Assembly (NCBI RefSeq): GCF_003855155.1
Contig: NZ_CP034073.1
Span: 1,612,001-1,676,000 of the forward strand
Direction: 5' to 3'
Origin: Shewanella psychromarinicola
Lineage (GTDB): Bacteria > Pseudomonadota > Gammaproteobacteria > Enterobacterales > Shewanellaceae
Length of the DNA stretch: 64,000 nt
Shown here: in pieces, positions 34,807-43,435 of the stretch
Layout: the number at the start of each line of letters is the position of its first letter
Numbering within the stretch: the first letter of the stretch is position 1
Made by a program: the position numbers and the translations under genes
The notes under the pieces: model-generated
The model's database searches: none
Told to the model about the DNA's origin: nothing
Seen by the model: the letters and a program-made list of their open reading frames with translations, nothing else

Positions 34807-36003
34807 ATGAGTAGTACTCCCTCCGTTGGTTTTTCATTTTCACAAGCGCTTTCTGCCCAAACGGCTAAAAAGGTTACCCCAGTTAGTGATGCTCCACCTG
34901 TGGTTGAACCTGCTGTACTGGCAACTCCGAAAGCACTTTTGGCTGCCGATAACTGGCAACGAGGTGAAGTACAGCTTTGCTGTGTTGAAAAATGGAATGA
35001 AACCCACGATGTGGTCAGTTTTCGCTTTCAGGGACTTACACCGGTTAAATTTAATTTTAAACCGGGACAGTTTATTACCTTTAAATTAGCGATTAATGGC
35101 GACAAGGTTTACCGCAGTTACACTATTTCATCGTCACCTTCACGACCATTTTCATTAGTTGTCACGATTAAAAAAATCACTGGTGGCGTGGTGTCTAATT
35201 ACTTAACTGAGTCGCTGAACGTAGGCGATGAAGTGACTGTTACTGGCCCTGATGGGATATTTAACTTAGTCGATATTGAGGCCGATAAGTACTTATTTTT
35301 AAGTGCCGGTTGCGGCGTGACGCCAATGCATTCTATGTCGCGCTGGCTTTGCGATACCACCACCGACAGCGATATTGCCTTTGTACACAGTGCCAAAACG
35401 GTTGATGACATTATGTTTGCCAATTCAATGGCGTCGATGGCATCACGAAGCCCAAAATTCAATCTTAATTATATGCTTAAGTCGGATGACAATAGCCAAA
35501 TTCTCATTGATAAACATGAGGATACAGGCTTTGGTATTGGTCGATTAAACTTAGCAAGCCTAATCAAATTAGTACCAGATTATCAGCAGCGTACCGTATT
35601 TGTGTGTGGTCCTGAATCTTATATGAGCGACGTGAAATTAATGCTTGAAGCTGCCGAATTTGATATGAGCCAGTTCAATCAAGAAAGCTTTGGTGCAAGT
35701 AGTGCTATGGGGTTGAAAGCCGCGATGGAAAGTAATCCATCTACCGAGCAGTTTATGTTGAGCATTGGCGATAAACAGATCCCATTAACGGGCAATCAAA
35801 CGCTATTAGATGGTATTGAGTCTGCAAAGTTACCGATTATTGCTGCTTGTCGTTCTGGCGTATGCGGGGCGTGTAAATGTCAGGTTGTTTCGGGCACCAC
35901 TGAGTCGTCTAGTAAGATGGCATTAACGGCTGAAGAAATTGCGGCAGGTTTTGTGTTGGCATGTTCGACCAAAATAACCTCAAATGTGCGCTTACAAATG
36001 TAA
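34807..36003 (+). CDS. hcr: NADH oxidoreductase for Hcp
   Basis: A 398-residue protein. The order is a Pro/Ala-rich N-terminal tail (about 55 residues), an FAD domain (VYRSYTISSSP), an NAD domain (FLSAGCGVTPMHSM, VFVCGPESYMSDV) and a C-terminal plant-type [2Fe-2S] domain (CRSGVCGACKCQVV and a distal ACS). This is the Hcr layout: it passes electrons from NADH to Hcp. It begins 115 bases after hcp in the same direction with no terminator between, so co-transcription is likely. The N-terminal tail is longer than in E. coli Hcr. Confidence 0.95.
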   Translation: MSSTPSVGFSFSQALSAQTAKKVTPVSDAPPVVEPAVLATPKALLAADNWQRGEVQLCCVEKWNETHDVVSFRFQGLTPVKFNFKPGQFITFKLAINGDKVYRSYTISSSPSRPFSLVVTIKKITGGVVSNYLTESLNVGDEVTVTGPDGIFNLVDIEADKYLFLSAGCGVTPMHSMSRWLCDTTTDSDIAFVHSAKTVDDIMFANSMASMASRSPKFNLNYMLKSDDNSQILIDKHEDTGFGIGRLNLASLIKLVPDYQQRTVFVCGPESYMSDVKLMLEAAEFDMSQFNQESFGASSAMGLKAAMESNPSTEQFMLSIGDKQIPLTGNQTLLDGIESAKLPIIAACRSGVCGACKCQVVSGTTESSSKMALTAEEIAAGFVLACSTKITSNVRLQM

Positions 36004-36015
36004 TGGGTATGATCC

Positions 36016-36045
36016 AAGGGTGCGTCAGTTGACGTATCCGCCCTT
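36016..36045. terminator. Inverted repeat after hcr
   Basis: AAGGG...CGTCA pairs with TGACG...CCCTT within 30 bases, placed between the convergent hcr and EAL-protein genes. No T run, so terminator function is only probable. Confidence 0.4.
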
Positions 36046-36093
36046 AATGATGGTACATACTCTAATCCTGCTTTGTGTCCTAACTGGCGAAGG

Positions 36094-37992
36094 TTAAAAC
36101 AGTGGTGTCATTGAGGGAATGAGGTATTGCTGGGCAAAAGCATTGGCATCTACCGGTTTTCCCAGATAATAACCCTGCCATATATTGGCTCCTTGCTTGG
36201 CAACAAAATCGGCTTGAAATTGATTTTCGACCCCTTCTGCCACTAATGACAACTGTAAGTTATTGGCCATGGCGATAATGGTGTTCACCAACTGTCGGCT
36301 CTGTTCTGAGGTTTCAAGATTGTGAATAAAACTGCGATCAATTTTAATTGAGTTAAAAGGGTAATACTGCAAATAACTGAGTGATGAATAGCCAGTACCA
36401 AAATCATCTAACGACAAACGGATCCCCTTCCGATGTAACTTGCTCAGTACTTCTTGGGCATATGCGGCATCATGTATTAACGCATTTTCTGTTAGCTCAA
36501 TCTCAAGCAAATGGCCGGGTATTTTGTATAACTCAAGCAAGTTAACAATTTTATCGACCAAGTAGCTGTCTTTGAGTTGTACTGGAGACAAATTGATCGC
36601 CAGATAAAAATCTTGATTGTATATTTCGCGCCAATAAGCTAACTGTTTCAGAGCGCTTCTTAATACAAAATAACCGATTTCAATGATTTGCCCTGAATGT
36701 TCTGCAATTTCAATAAAGTCGACCGGTGAAACTTGGCCTAAAATTGGGTTATGCCATCTTATAAGTACTTCGGCGCCGACAACACTTTGGCTTTGGGTGT
36801 TTACAAAAGGTTGATAATGCAATGACAACTCATCGCGCTGCAGTGCCGCCCTTAATAATGATTCCATTTTTATACGACTAGACAGTTCAGATTCCATTTT
36901 TGGGTTAAAAAACTTATAGCTATTGTTATTACCCATTTCACAATTTGATAGCGCGGCGCTGGATTTTCTTGATAGGTCCATAAATCCACTACCATCATTG
37001 GGGTAAAATGCGACTCCCATTGCTGTGGTAATGGAGAGTGATAATTCATCAACATAAATATCTTGGCTAAATTGCTGACATAAGCGGCTGCAAAAAACCG
37101 CCATCTTGTTGGCATACTGCTGTTTTTTGGTCGGGATAATGATGCAGAATGTGGTTTCACTGAAAATGGCAAGATAGGTACTATTATTAGTAAAGAGTTG
37201 CAGTTTTTGGACAACGGTATTGCGCACTTTGTCACTTATGTCATAACCAAATCCGTCTTGAATTCTCTTTAGGTTAGTGATGCTGAAATGAATTATCGAA
37301 ATACTAGTCAACTCATTTTTTGCAATAAGTTTGTTAAACACTTTTTCGAGCTGGTTAAATTTAGGCAAACCAGTGACGGAGTCGAAACGTTGCTGGATAT
37401 CTAATAGTTTTTCCGCCGCGATGCGTGAATCGATTTCTTGCATTAAATCGCTGTTAAGCTTCTCTAATTCAAAGGTGCGCTGTGCAATACTGGTTTCTAA
37501 ATGTAAATTGGCTTGTGCAAGTTTTTCCTTTTGCGCTAACATTTCTAGATTACCTTCAATACAGCGACGAAAACACTCCATCAACATCATAAGGTCGCCT
37601 GAGTAACTATTTGCTTTTATGTCTAGCATGCAAATGGTGCCAAAAGGCTCCCCATCGGGCCAATTGAGGGGTAAGCCATAATAAGACATCATACCTACTG
37701 CAAGCGCAGGGTTTGTGCACCATTTGGGATCTTCTAGGGCATTTTCGACATGTAATTTAGTTTGTTGAACAATCACTGATTCGCAATATAAACCATGACC
37801 CAGCGAGTCCTTCATCCCAGCCGCAAATGGACTGTTAGTATTATTGTTGGCAACAAAGACTTCTAATTCATGAGTATGAAGTTTCATGATTAATGATGCT
37901 GGCACTTTAGCGACCTTGGCGATGAGGTCTACTGTGGTTTGCCAAGACGTTAGCATTTCTGCTGGTATCGCAATAGTGTTGTTTTTCAACAT
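36094..37992 (-). CDS. GAF - degenerate GGDEF - EAL cyclic-di-GMP phosphodiesterase
   Basis: A 632-residue cytosolic protein. Residues 1-160 form a GAF sensor domain, then a short coiled-coil-like stretch (to about 205). The GGDEF-like domain (about 205-365) has its GGDEF motif replaced (SETTFCIIIP), so cyclase activity is not expected. The EAL domain (about 380-620) keeps AEVLIRW, LSPVQL, LEIELTENALI, DDFGTGYSSL, KIDRSFI and VAEGVE, so it should hydrolyse c-di-GMP. EVL instead of EAL is a common tolerated variant. The GAF ligand is unknown. Single gene. Confidence 0.92.
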   Translation of the reverse strand: MLKNNTIAIPAEMLTSWQTTVDLIAKVAKVPASLIMKLHTHELEVFVANNNTNSPFAAGMKDSLGHGLYCESVIVQQTKLHVENALEDPKWCTNPALAVGMMSYYGLPLNWPDGEPFGTICMLDIKANSYSGDLMMLMECFRRCIEGNLEMLAQKEKLAQANLHLETSIAQRTFELEKLNSDLMQEIDSRIAAEKLLDIQQRFDSVTGLPKFNQLEKVFNKLIAKNELTSISIIHFSITNLKRIQDGFGYDISDKVRNTVVQKLQLFTNNSTYLAIFSETTFCIIIPTKKQQYANKMAVFCSRLCQQFSQDIYVDELSLSITTAMGVAFYPNDGSGFMDLSRKSSAALSNCEMGNNNSYKFFNPKMESELSSRIKMESLLRAALQRDELSLHYQPFVNTQSQSVVGAEVLIRWHNPILGQVSPVDFIEIAEHSGQIIEIGYFVLRSALKQLAYWREIYNQDFYLAINLSPVQLKDSYLVDKIVNLLELYKIPGHLLEIELTENALIHDAAYAQEVLSKLHRKGIRLSLDDFGTGYSSLSYLQYYPFNSIKIDRSFIHNLETSEQSRQLVNTIIAMANNLQLSLVAEGVENQFQADFVAKQGANIWQGYYLGKPVDANAFAQQYLIPSMTPLF

Positions 37993-38122
37993 CGTATTAT
38001 CCCTACTTTCATTGTCTTGTTACTCAATAAACAGACCGTTTGTATATTAAAAAACGTTAACAGCTTGCCATTTTGTAAGGTGCGCACATTCGAGTTAATC
38101 ACTAACAGCTATATTGTTAGCT

Positions 38123-38190
38123 CTATATATACCTATATAAAGGTATATAAAGGTATATAAAGGTATATAAACCTATATATTATTTTAATC
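38123..38190. repeat. 10-bp AT-rich tandem repeat with inverted ends
   Basis: AAGGTATATA occurs three times in a row at exact 10-base spacing and is flanked by ATACCTATATA and AACCTATATA, so the tract is also an inverted repeat. The period equals one helical turn. The tract could bend or melt; no protein site is known to me. Confidence 0.7.
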
Positions 38191-38510
38191 ACATATCAAC
38201 ATGCTATTACATAATGTGAGGCCATGAATGAAGGGGAAATACTGATCAGGTAATTTCTAAAGAGTCCATTCTGTTGCTACATAACAGGTCTAGCAATGTT
38301 AAGTGCAGTAGTTGCTCTTCTTCCATGAATCTCATATCGCTCTTTTACACCGTACGCTTACACAGCACTCTTACAACCTAAGATAAATGCTCTATAACAG
38401 TGTTAGTCATAAATATCGTTTGTACGCTTCAATCTATACGGTTTTTATTTAACTTTAACGCTCAATCAGCGACAGGATAAATAGATAAAAACCACTTTGA
38501 TAACCGACTA

Positions 38511-38529
38511 TTACCCCGAGCTGGGGTTA
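38511..38529 (+). repeat. Copy of short intergenic repeat (TTATCCCGAGTTGAGGTTA family)
   Basis: TTACCCCGAGCTGGGGTTA matches the shared motif at most positions; here substitutions make it nearly palindromic. Confidence 0.45.
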
Positions 38530-38558
38530 TTTATCAGCTTACTCAAATAAGTTGTGTT

Positions 38559-38675
38559 ATGCAAACATTAATTAAACTTATATTAGGTGATCCGAATTCA
38601 CTCTGTGGCAGAGCGAATACGGATATACAACTGAGTCGTCAGCGAGCCGTTAAATCTGTCCTCGATCGAGTATAG
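38559..38675 (+). pseudogene. Possible C-terminal fragment of an OmpA-like domain protein
   Basis: A 38-codon frame contains GRANTDIQLSRQRAVKSVLD, which resembles the N-x2-LSxxRAxxV helix of OmpA-like peptidoglycan-binding domains. No upstream part of the domain is present. Very short; chance is possible. Confidence 0.25.
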
Positions 38676-38915
38676 GCGGGTTAAGGGGTTGTTGTGACAT
38701 TTATGTTGTTTAATTTATTTAGTTAACATTTCATGGAACAATAATTTTCATGTTCTTTGTTATAACGGCTTATATCATCACCAGCTTAGGCCATTTTATA
38801 AAGTGGATTTGTTTGTGGGAGGCTAGCTTGGGACAAAAATAAGCCAGCAGCACCGAGTGTGTTCTGATGGCAAAGCCGGTTATCCTCTTGCGGCTTGCGA
38901 TCTTTTTTAGTGACT
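38676..38915. other. Non-coding remainder of the 38 kb gap
   Basis: No gene, RNA or structured repeat is seen between the possible OmpA-like fragment and the 13-bp tandem repeat. Confidence 0.4.
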
Positions 38916-38983
38916 AGATTTAGTACTTAGATTTAGTACTTAGATTTAGAGCTTAGCGTTAGTACTTAGATAAGTACTCGTTA
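38916..38983. repeat. 13-bp tandem repeat at the 3' end of the acetyltransferase gene
   Basis: AGATTTAGTACTT occurs at 38916 and 38929, then AGATTTAGAGCTT, AGCGTTAGTACTT and AGATAAGTACTC in exact 13-base register, running into the stop codon (38981-38983) of the minus-strand acetyltransferase gene. Confidence 0.85.
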
Positions 38984-39499
38984 GTTGCCGTTCAATAACA
39001 TGACATAACGATTAAAAGTAAATTCATCTCGTTGGAATTGAGAATGAAATGTCATGCCTAACTTAGTGGCCACGTTGATCGAGCCGCTATTGGCATCAAC
39101 AACATCGGCATAAACAAGGTCTAGTGACATGTGCTCTTTAGCGTATGCAATGCAGGCGAGATTGGCTTCTGTGGCTAAGCCAATACCCCAGTAGTCAGGG
39201 TGTAGGCGATAACCAATATCGATGGCATTAATACGAGTTTCATTTTTAAAACCGCAAAAACCAATCACAGTATTGGTTTCTTTAAATACCACAGCCCAAC
39301 GGCCAAAACCGTATTGCTGATATTCAACTAACCAAATATTGGCAATGATATTTTCGGCGTCGGTTAATGTTGTGCACATTCCTGCGTCACCGGTATAGAG
39401 GCTGACTTGTTCTGGAGTATTGAAGTGTAATACGGCTGGCGCGTCATCAAGGGTAAATTGTCGAATAATTAGCCTGGGTGTTTCAGTAATGACTGTCAT
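38981..39499 (-). CDS. GNAT family N-acetyltransferase (RimJ/RimL type)
   Basis: A 172-residue acetyltransferase of the Acetyltransf_3 group. TPRLIIRQFTLDDAPAVLHF is the typical N-terminus. VIGFCGFKNE, then DIGYRLHPDYWGIGLATEAN, form the acetyl-CoA-binding core. SINVATKLGM is the late conserved block. Acceptors of this group include protein N-termini, antibiotics and small amines; none can be named here. Monocistronic; its 3' end carries the 13-bp repeat. Confidence 0.9.
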   Translation of the reverse strand: MTVITETPRLIIRQFTLDDAPAVLHFNTPEQVSLYTGDAGMCTTLTDAENIIANIWLVEYQQYGFGRWAVVFKETNTVIGFCGFKNETRINAIDIGYRLHPDYWGIGLATEANLACIAYAKEHMSLDLVYADVVDANSGSINVATKLGMTFHSQFQRDEFTFNRYVMLLNGN

Positions 39500-39661
39500 T
39501 GGTTTCCCTTACTATTATTTTTATGTCCGCAATGACTTAATCACTATGCCACTACAAACCTTATCCCTTAATTGGCTTGGGGTTAACGAAAACCCATTAT
39601 AAAGTAGCTTAAGCTTATGCTAGATTAACATACTCAATTCCCGACAATTAAGAATAATAAT

Positions 39662-41002
39662 ATGACCTGCTTACGTGTTGCATATCCCTTATTGGCGTTA
39701 GTGTTTTCAGTTTCGTTGTTGTCATTTACGGTTAGCGCGAGCGATCTTGATCTCTCTGTAACTAAAGCATTACCTAAACTGGAGCAGCTTTATTTACACC
39801 TTCATCAACACCCTGAGTTGTCATATCAAGAAAAAGCCACTAGCCAACGCATGGCGCAAGAACTGAAACAATTAGGATTTGAGGTGACTGCTAATTTTGG
39901 CGGTTATGGTGTGGTCGGCATCGTTAAAAATGGTAAAGGACCAGTGGTGATGATCCGTGCTGATATTGATGGATTGCCTATTATTGAGCAAACCGGTAAA
40001 CAATATGCCTCAACGGTTACCACGCAAGATGCGAACAATAATACGGTTGGGATTATGCATGGTTGTGGCCACGATATTCACATGACCAGTTTAATTGGCA
40101 CTGCACAACAATTAATGCTTCACAAAGCTGATTGGCAAGGCACGTTAATGATGGTGGCTCAACCTGCAGAAGAGGTTGGCGGCGGCGCCAAAGCCATGCT
40201 CAAACAGGGTTTGTTTAGCCAATTCCCGACACCAGACAGCATTATTGGTTTGCATGTGAGTGCGTCAATCCCAGCGGGTAAAGTAGGTACCGTAAGTGGT
40301 TATGCCTTGGCGAATGTTGATTCGGTTGATATTACCATTAAGGGTAAAGGTGGCCATGGGGCTTATCCGCACGCCACCATCGATCCGGTAGTACTTGCTG
40401 CGCGCACCGTACTTGCACTGCAAACTATTGTGAGCCGCGAGGTGTCGCCGTTAGAGCCTAATGTGGTGACTGTGGGCTCGATTCATGGAGGCTCAAAACA
40501 CAATATTATTTCCGATGAAGTGAAGCTTCAGCTGACCTTGCGCTCGTATAATCCTAAGGTGCGTGAGCAGCAAATGGCGGCGATTAAACGTATTACTACA
40601 GGTATTGCATTGAGCGCAGGCTTAGCAGATGAGTTAATGCCTGTGGTGTATGTGCATGATGATGAAACCATTCCGTCAACCTATAATCATCCAGCGTTAG
40701 CCGCTAAGGTTAAAGCCAGTATCGAAGCCGAATTAGGCAGCGATAATGTACTGGTGGCGCCACCGGTAATGGCTGGCGAAGATTTTGGTTTATATGGACT
40801 GACACCAGAGAAACGCCCTATTACTTTATTTTGGCTTGGCGCGGTAGAACCTAGCCAGTATCAAGCAAGTGTTGAGTCGGGCGATACCTTGCCGTCTTTG
40901 CATTCTAGCCAGTTTGCGCCAGATTATCCGTTAACCATCCGAACAGGCGTTCGGGCAATGACGCGCACCGCGATGGATTTATTTAATCAGCCCGCCCAAT
41001 AA
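39662..41002 (+). CDS. M20 family amidohydrolase, exported (hippurate hydrolase-like)
   Basis: A 446-residue enzyme with a Sec signal (cleavage after TVSAS). The M20D pattern is clear: LHQHPELSYQE near the start, GCGHDIHMTSLIGTA (metal ligands), QPAEEVGGGAKAML (Glu catalytic/metal) and a dimerisation domain from about residue 215 (KGKGGHGAYPH). A C-terminal GEDFGLYG completes the metal site. The group hydrolyses N-acyl amino acids. Export to the periplasm suggests scavenging of acyl-amino acids. It is followed by a terminator and then ppiB. Confidence 0.92.
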   Translation: MTCLRVAYPLLALVFSVSLLSFTVSASDLDLSVTKALPKLEQLYLHLHQHPELSYQEKATSQRMAQELKQLGFEVTANFGGYGVVGIVKNGKGPVVMIRADIDGLPIIEQTGKQYASTVTTQDANNNTVGIMHGCGHDIHMTSLIGTAQQLMLHKADWQGTLMMVAQPAEEVGGGAKAMLKQGLFSQFPTPDSIIGLHVSASIPAGKVGTVSGYALANVDSVDITIKGKGGHGAYPHATIDPVVLAARTVLALQTIVSREVSPLEPNVVTVGSIHGGSKHNIISDEVKLQLTLRSYNPKVREQQMAAIKRITTGIALSAGLADELMPVVYVHDDETIPSTYNHPALAAKVKASIEAELGSDNVLVAPPVMAGEDFGLYGLTPEKRPITLFWLGAVEPSQYQASVESGDTLPSLHSSQFAPDYPLTIRTGVRAMTRTAMDLFNQPAQ

Positions 41003-41045
41003 GTGGAAAATGTAAAGGGCAGGGATTTCATTCAAGGATAAGCGT

Positions 41046-41095
41046 AATAGCCGCCTTCGGTACTATAGAATATACTGGCGGCTATTCTCATTTTT
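41046..41095 (+). terminator. Terminator between the amidohydrolase and ppiB genes
   Basis: AATAGCCGCC at 41046-41055 pairs perfectly with GGCGGCTATT at 41077-41086, followed by a T run at 41091-41095. It makes ppiB a separate transcript. Confidence 0.75.
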
Positions 41096-41110
41096 GGAAC
41101 ATGGCAGTAT

Positions 41111-41620
41111 ATGATTATCTTTAGCACCAACCTTGGCGATTTTACCGTAGAGCTTGAAATGGAACGTGCACCGGTTTCTTCAAAAAACTTTCTAAAATAC
41201 TGCCAAGACGGTTTTTATCAAGGCACTATTTTTCATCGGGTTATTAAAGGTTTTATGGTGCAGGGTGGTGGCTTAACCGCCAAAATGACAGAAAAACCAA
41301 CTCGCGACCCTATTGCCAATGAAGCCAATAAAGGCTTGAAAAACGTGTTGGGCACGTTAGCCATGGCGCGAACGGATTCGCCGCATTCTGCTACTGGGCA
41401 GTTTTTTATTAATGTCGCTGACAATGATTTTCTAGACCACGTTGCGACAACTAATGCAGGGTGGGGTTATGCGGTGTTTGCTAAAGTGACCGCGGGTATG
41501 GATGTTATCCAACAAATGGAGCGGGTTAACACCACGACTATTGCGGGCCATGATGATGTGCCGCGTGAGCCGATTGTGGTTGAGAAAGTAACGATAATTG
41601 ACGAGAAACCCGTTGCTTAA
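41111..41620 (+). CDS. ppiB: Peptidyl-prolyl cis-trans isomerase B, cyclophilin type
   Basis: A 169-residue cytosolic cyclophilin, the usual PpiB size. FHRVIKGFMVQGGG holds the catalytic Arg and surrounding pocket, followed by LAMARTDSPHSATGQFFINV and the closing GYAVFAKVTAGMDVI. It speeds proline isomerisation in protein folding. The promoter must lie in the short space after the upstream terminator. A 12-bp tandem repeat follows the stop. Confidence 0.96.
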   Translation: MIIFSTNLGDFTVELEMERAPVSSKNFLKYCQDGFYQGTIFHRVIKGFMVQGGGLTAKMTEKPTRDPIANEANKGLKNVLGTLAMARTDSPHSATGQFFINVADNDFLDHVATTNAGWGYAVFAKVTAGMDVIQQMERVNTTTIAGHDDVPREPIVVEKVTIIDEKPVA

Positions 41621-41643
41621 GCGCGGTGGTTTAAAGGGTTTGG

Positions 41644-41680
41644 TTTAAATGCTTGTTTAACTGCTTGTTTAAATGTGTTG
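41644..41680 (+). repeat. 12-bp tandem repeat after ppiB
   Basis: TTTAAATGCTTG, TTTAACTGCTTG and TTTAAATGTGTTG stand in exact register, starting 24 bases past the ppiB stop. Confidence 0.7.
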
Positions 41681-41760
41681 TTCAGCATTTGTCTTTTAAG
41701 CCTTGCGGCTTAGGTGTGCTAATTCAAGCGCGCGTTTTTGTCAGCTTAACAACAGCCATA

Positions 41761-41794
41761 AAAAAAGGTTCGACATCACTGTCGAACCTTTTTT
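41761..41794. terminator. Bidirectional terminator between ppiB and porin genes
   Basis: AAAAAAGGTTCGACA pairs perfectly with TGTCGAACCTTTTTT around a four-base loop, flanked by A and T runs. It serves both convergent genes. Confidence 0.9.
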
Positions 41795-41826
41795 GATCTG
41801 CTATTAATTTAATGTGCTATTTAGCA

Positions 41827-41850
41827 ATAGCACAGAGATATAGCACAGAG
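41827..41850. repeat. Two-copy 13-bp repeat before the porin stop
   Basis: ATAGCACAGAG occurs at 41827 and 41840 (13-base period), just past the 3' end of the minus-strand porin gene (stop at 41858-41860). Confidence 0.6.
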
Positions 41851-41857
41851 GTTCAGA

Positions 41858-43066
41858 TTAAAGCGTGTAGCGAAGACCGATGGCGATACCGTCATCTTCA
41901 GACACTTCCATTCTGGCTTGTTGTACTTTGTCTGCACTGGTAAAGTCACTGAAGTCACTACGAGTTTCAATGTATATCACCGTTTGAGGGTCAAATAAAT
42001 AGTGCAAACCTACTACCACAAATTGGCGCTTAAAGACGTCGTTAGGGTCTGCATTGTAGTTAGGTTGGATCACATAGTTAGATCCCGCATCCAGTACGTT
42101 GTATGACACAAAAGCACGAATGTCATTATCGAACTTGTATGAGAACAATGACTCAAGACCCACAGCGTCGTTAATTAACCGGCCGATGTTGTCGGTGTCG
42201 TGATTTTCGTTTTTATTCACGTTGGCAGCGGCATAAAAACCGTTTTGATCAAAGTTGCCCCACGTGATCCCCATACCGTAAATAAGATCAACCGCAGTGG
42301 ATGAGCCACCATCAGCAAAGTTCACATCAAACTCACCCCGGTTAACCCCAGCGGTTAACACTAACTTGTCGGTTGCTTGGTAAGTGACAGCACCGCCATA
42401 AGTATAATTGAATTCAACTTGTTGTGCTGCCGTTGAGCCAGAGTCCCACAATTCTTCACAGGCACTTTCGGTAATGTTTTCGACATCACAGGTATAAAAA
42501 GCAGAGTTTTTTAACTGGGCTTGCACTGCAAAACTGACGTCGCCAAAGCTGTTGCGATACTGAACTGTTTTGTCGCCACGACCGACACCATTTACGGCGC
42601 CGTCATCTTTGTTATAAGTGTAAACACCAGCAGTGTTACCGTCCCACACAAAACCATAGTTTGTGCTATAAACCACGTCATACCAAGCACCCCATTGCTT
42701 GCCAATTGTGATGCTACCGTAGGTGTCATGTGCGATACCGACATAACCTAAACGGTTATAAAAAAACTCTTCTTGGATTGATTCAAAGCGATTGTTGTAA
42801 ACAATGTCTGTGCTACCTACCGGATTTACACCCCATTCAAGCAAGGCGTAGGCTTTCCAGTCATTTTGTAGCTGACGATTAAAACCAAAATTAATGCGTG
42901 AAGCACCGTTAACAACTTCTGTTTCACCTTGAGTATTGATCACGCGCGCATCGATAAAGCCGCCAATTTTAACCGCATTGACATCATCTTTATAAATTTC
43001 GATTGCCGACGCTGAGGGTGCGATAAGAATGGTTGAAATTAATGCTGCAATTAATGTTCTGTTCAT
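41858..43066 (-). CDS. Gram-negative outer-membrane porin
   Basis: A 402-residue protein from the ATG at 43066 (the frame is open 11 codons further up). A Sec signal ends at SASA. The mature part is a series of amphipathic beta strands typical of general trimeric porins (VKIGGFIDARVINTQG, GYVGIAHDTYGSITIGKQWG) and ends with Leu preceded by GLRYTL rather than Phe. It mediates diffusion of small solutes. One Cys pair lies in an extracellular-loop region (YTCDVENITESACEEL). Substrate preference and regulation are not readable. Confidence 0.9.
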   Translation of the reverse strand: MNRTLIAALISTILIAPSASAIEIYKDDVNAVKIGGFIDARVINTQGETEVVNGASRINFGFNRQLQNDWKAYALLEWGVNPVGSTDIVYNNRFESIQEEFFYNRLGYVGIAHDTYGSITIGKQWGAWYDVVYSTNYGFVWDGNTAGVYTYNKDDGAVNGVGRGDKTVQYRNSFGDVSFAVQAQLKNSAFYTCDVENITESACEELWDSGSTAAQQVEFNYTYGGAVTYQATDKLVLTAGVNRGEFDVNFADGGSSTAVDLIYGMGITWGNFDQNGFYAAANVNKNENHDTDNIGRLINDAVGLESLFSYKFDNDIRAFVSYNVLDAGSNYVIQPNYNADPNDVFKRQFVVVGLHYLFDPQTVIYIETRSDFSDFTSADKVQQARMEVSEDDGIAIGLRYTL

Positions 43067-43435
43067 TTTAATCTCTTGTCTTGTTGTTTGAGTAAGCACA
43101 GCTTAGTCCGTTAAGATATCTTTCCATTAAGACGACGGAGAATATCAAACCTATGAGTGACTCACAAAGTGAAATATGCTCAAAAAAGGCGATATATCTC
43201 TTAAAATACATTGTTCAATGACTTAGCAAAATTGAGTGTTAACACTGGGTTGTAGTATGGTTAATAATTGTAAGGAGATGTTATATTGCGGTTGCTTATG
43301 CATTTAATATGAATTTTTATTTGCTTTATAACTAGTGTGTTTTTTAAGCGTTTATTTGATGTAGATCGCGACTTTATTTCACCAATGGCATACGCTTAAT
43401 TTAGCACTGTTATCGATTTTATCGGGGGCGACATT
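43067..43435. other. Divergent promoter region of porin and beta-CASP genes
   Basis: These 369 AT-rich bases hold no gene. No clear operator for OmpR, Crp or Fnr could be recognised by eye. Confidence 0.4.

Larger units (their letters stand above)
37993..38558. other. Intergenic region with AT repeat and short-repeat copy
   Basis: No gene is recognised. It contains the 10-bp repeat tract at 38123-38190 and a copy of the CCCGAG repeat at 38511. A 29-codon minus-strand frame around 38265-38330 is too short to support. Confidence 0.4.
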
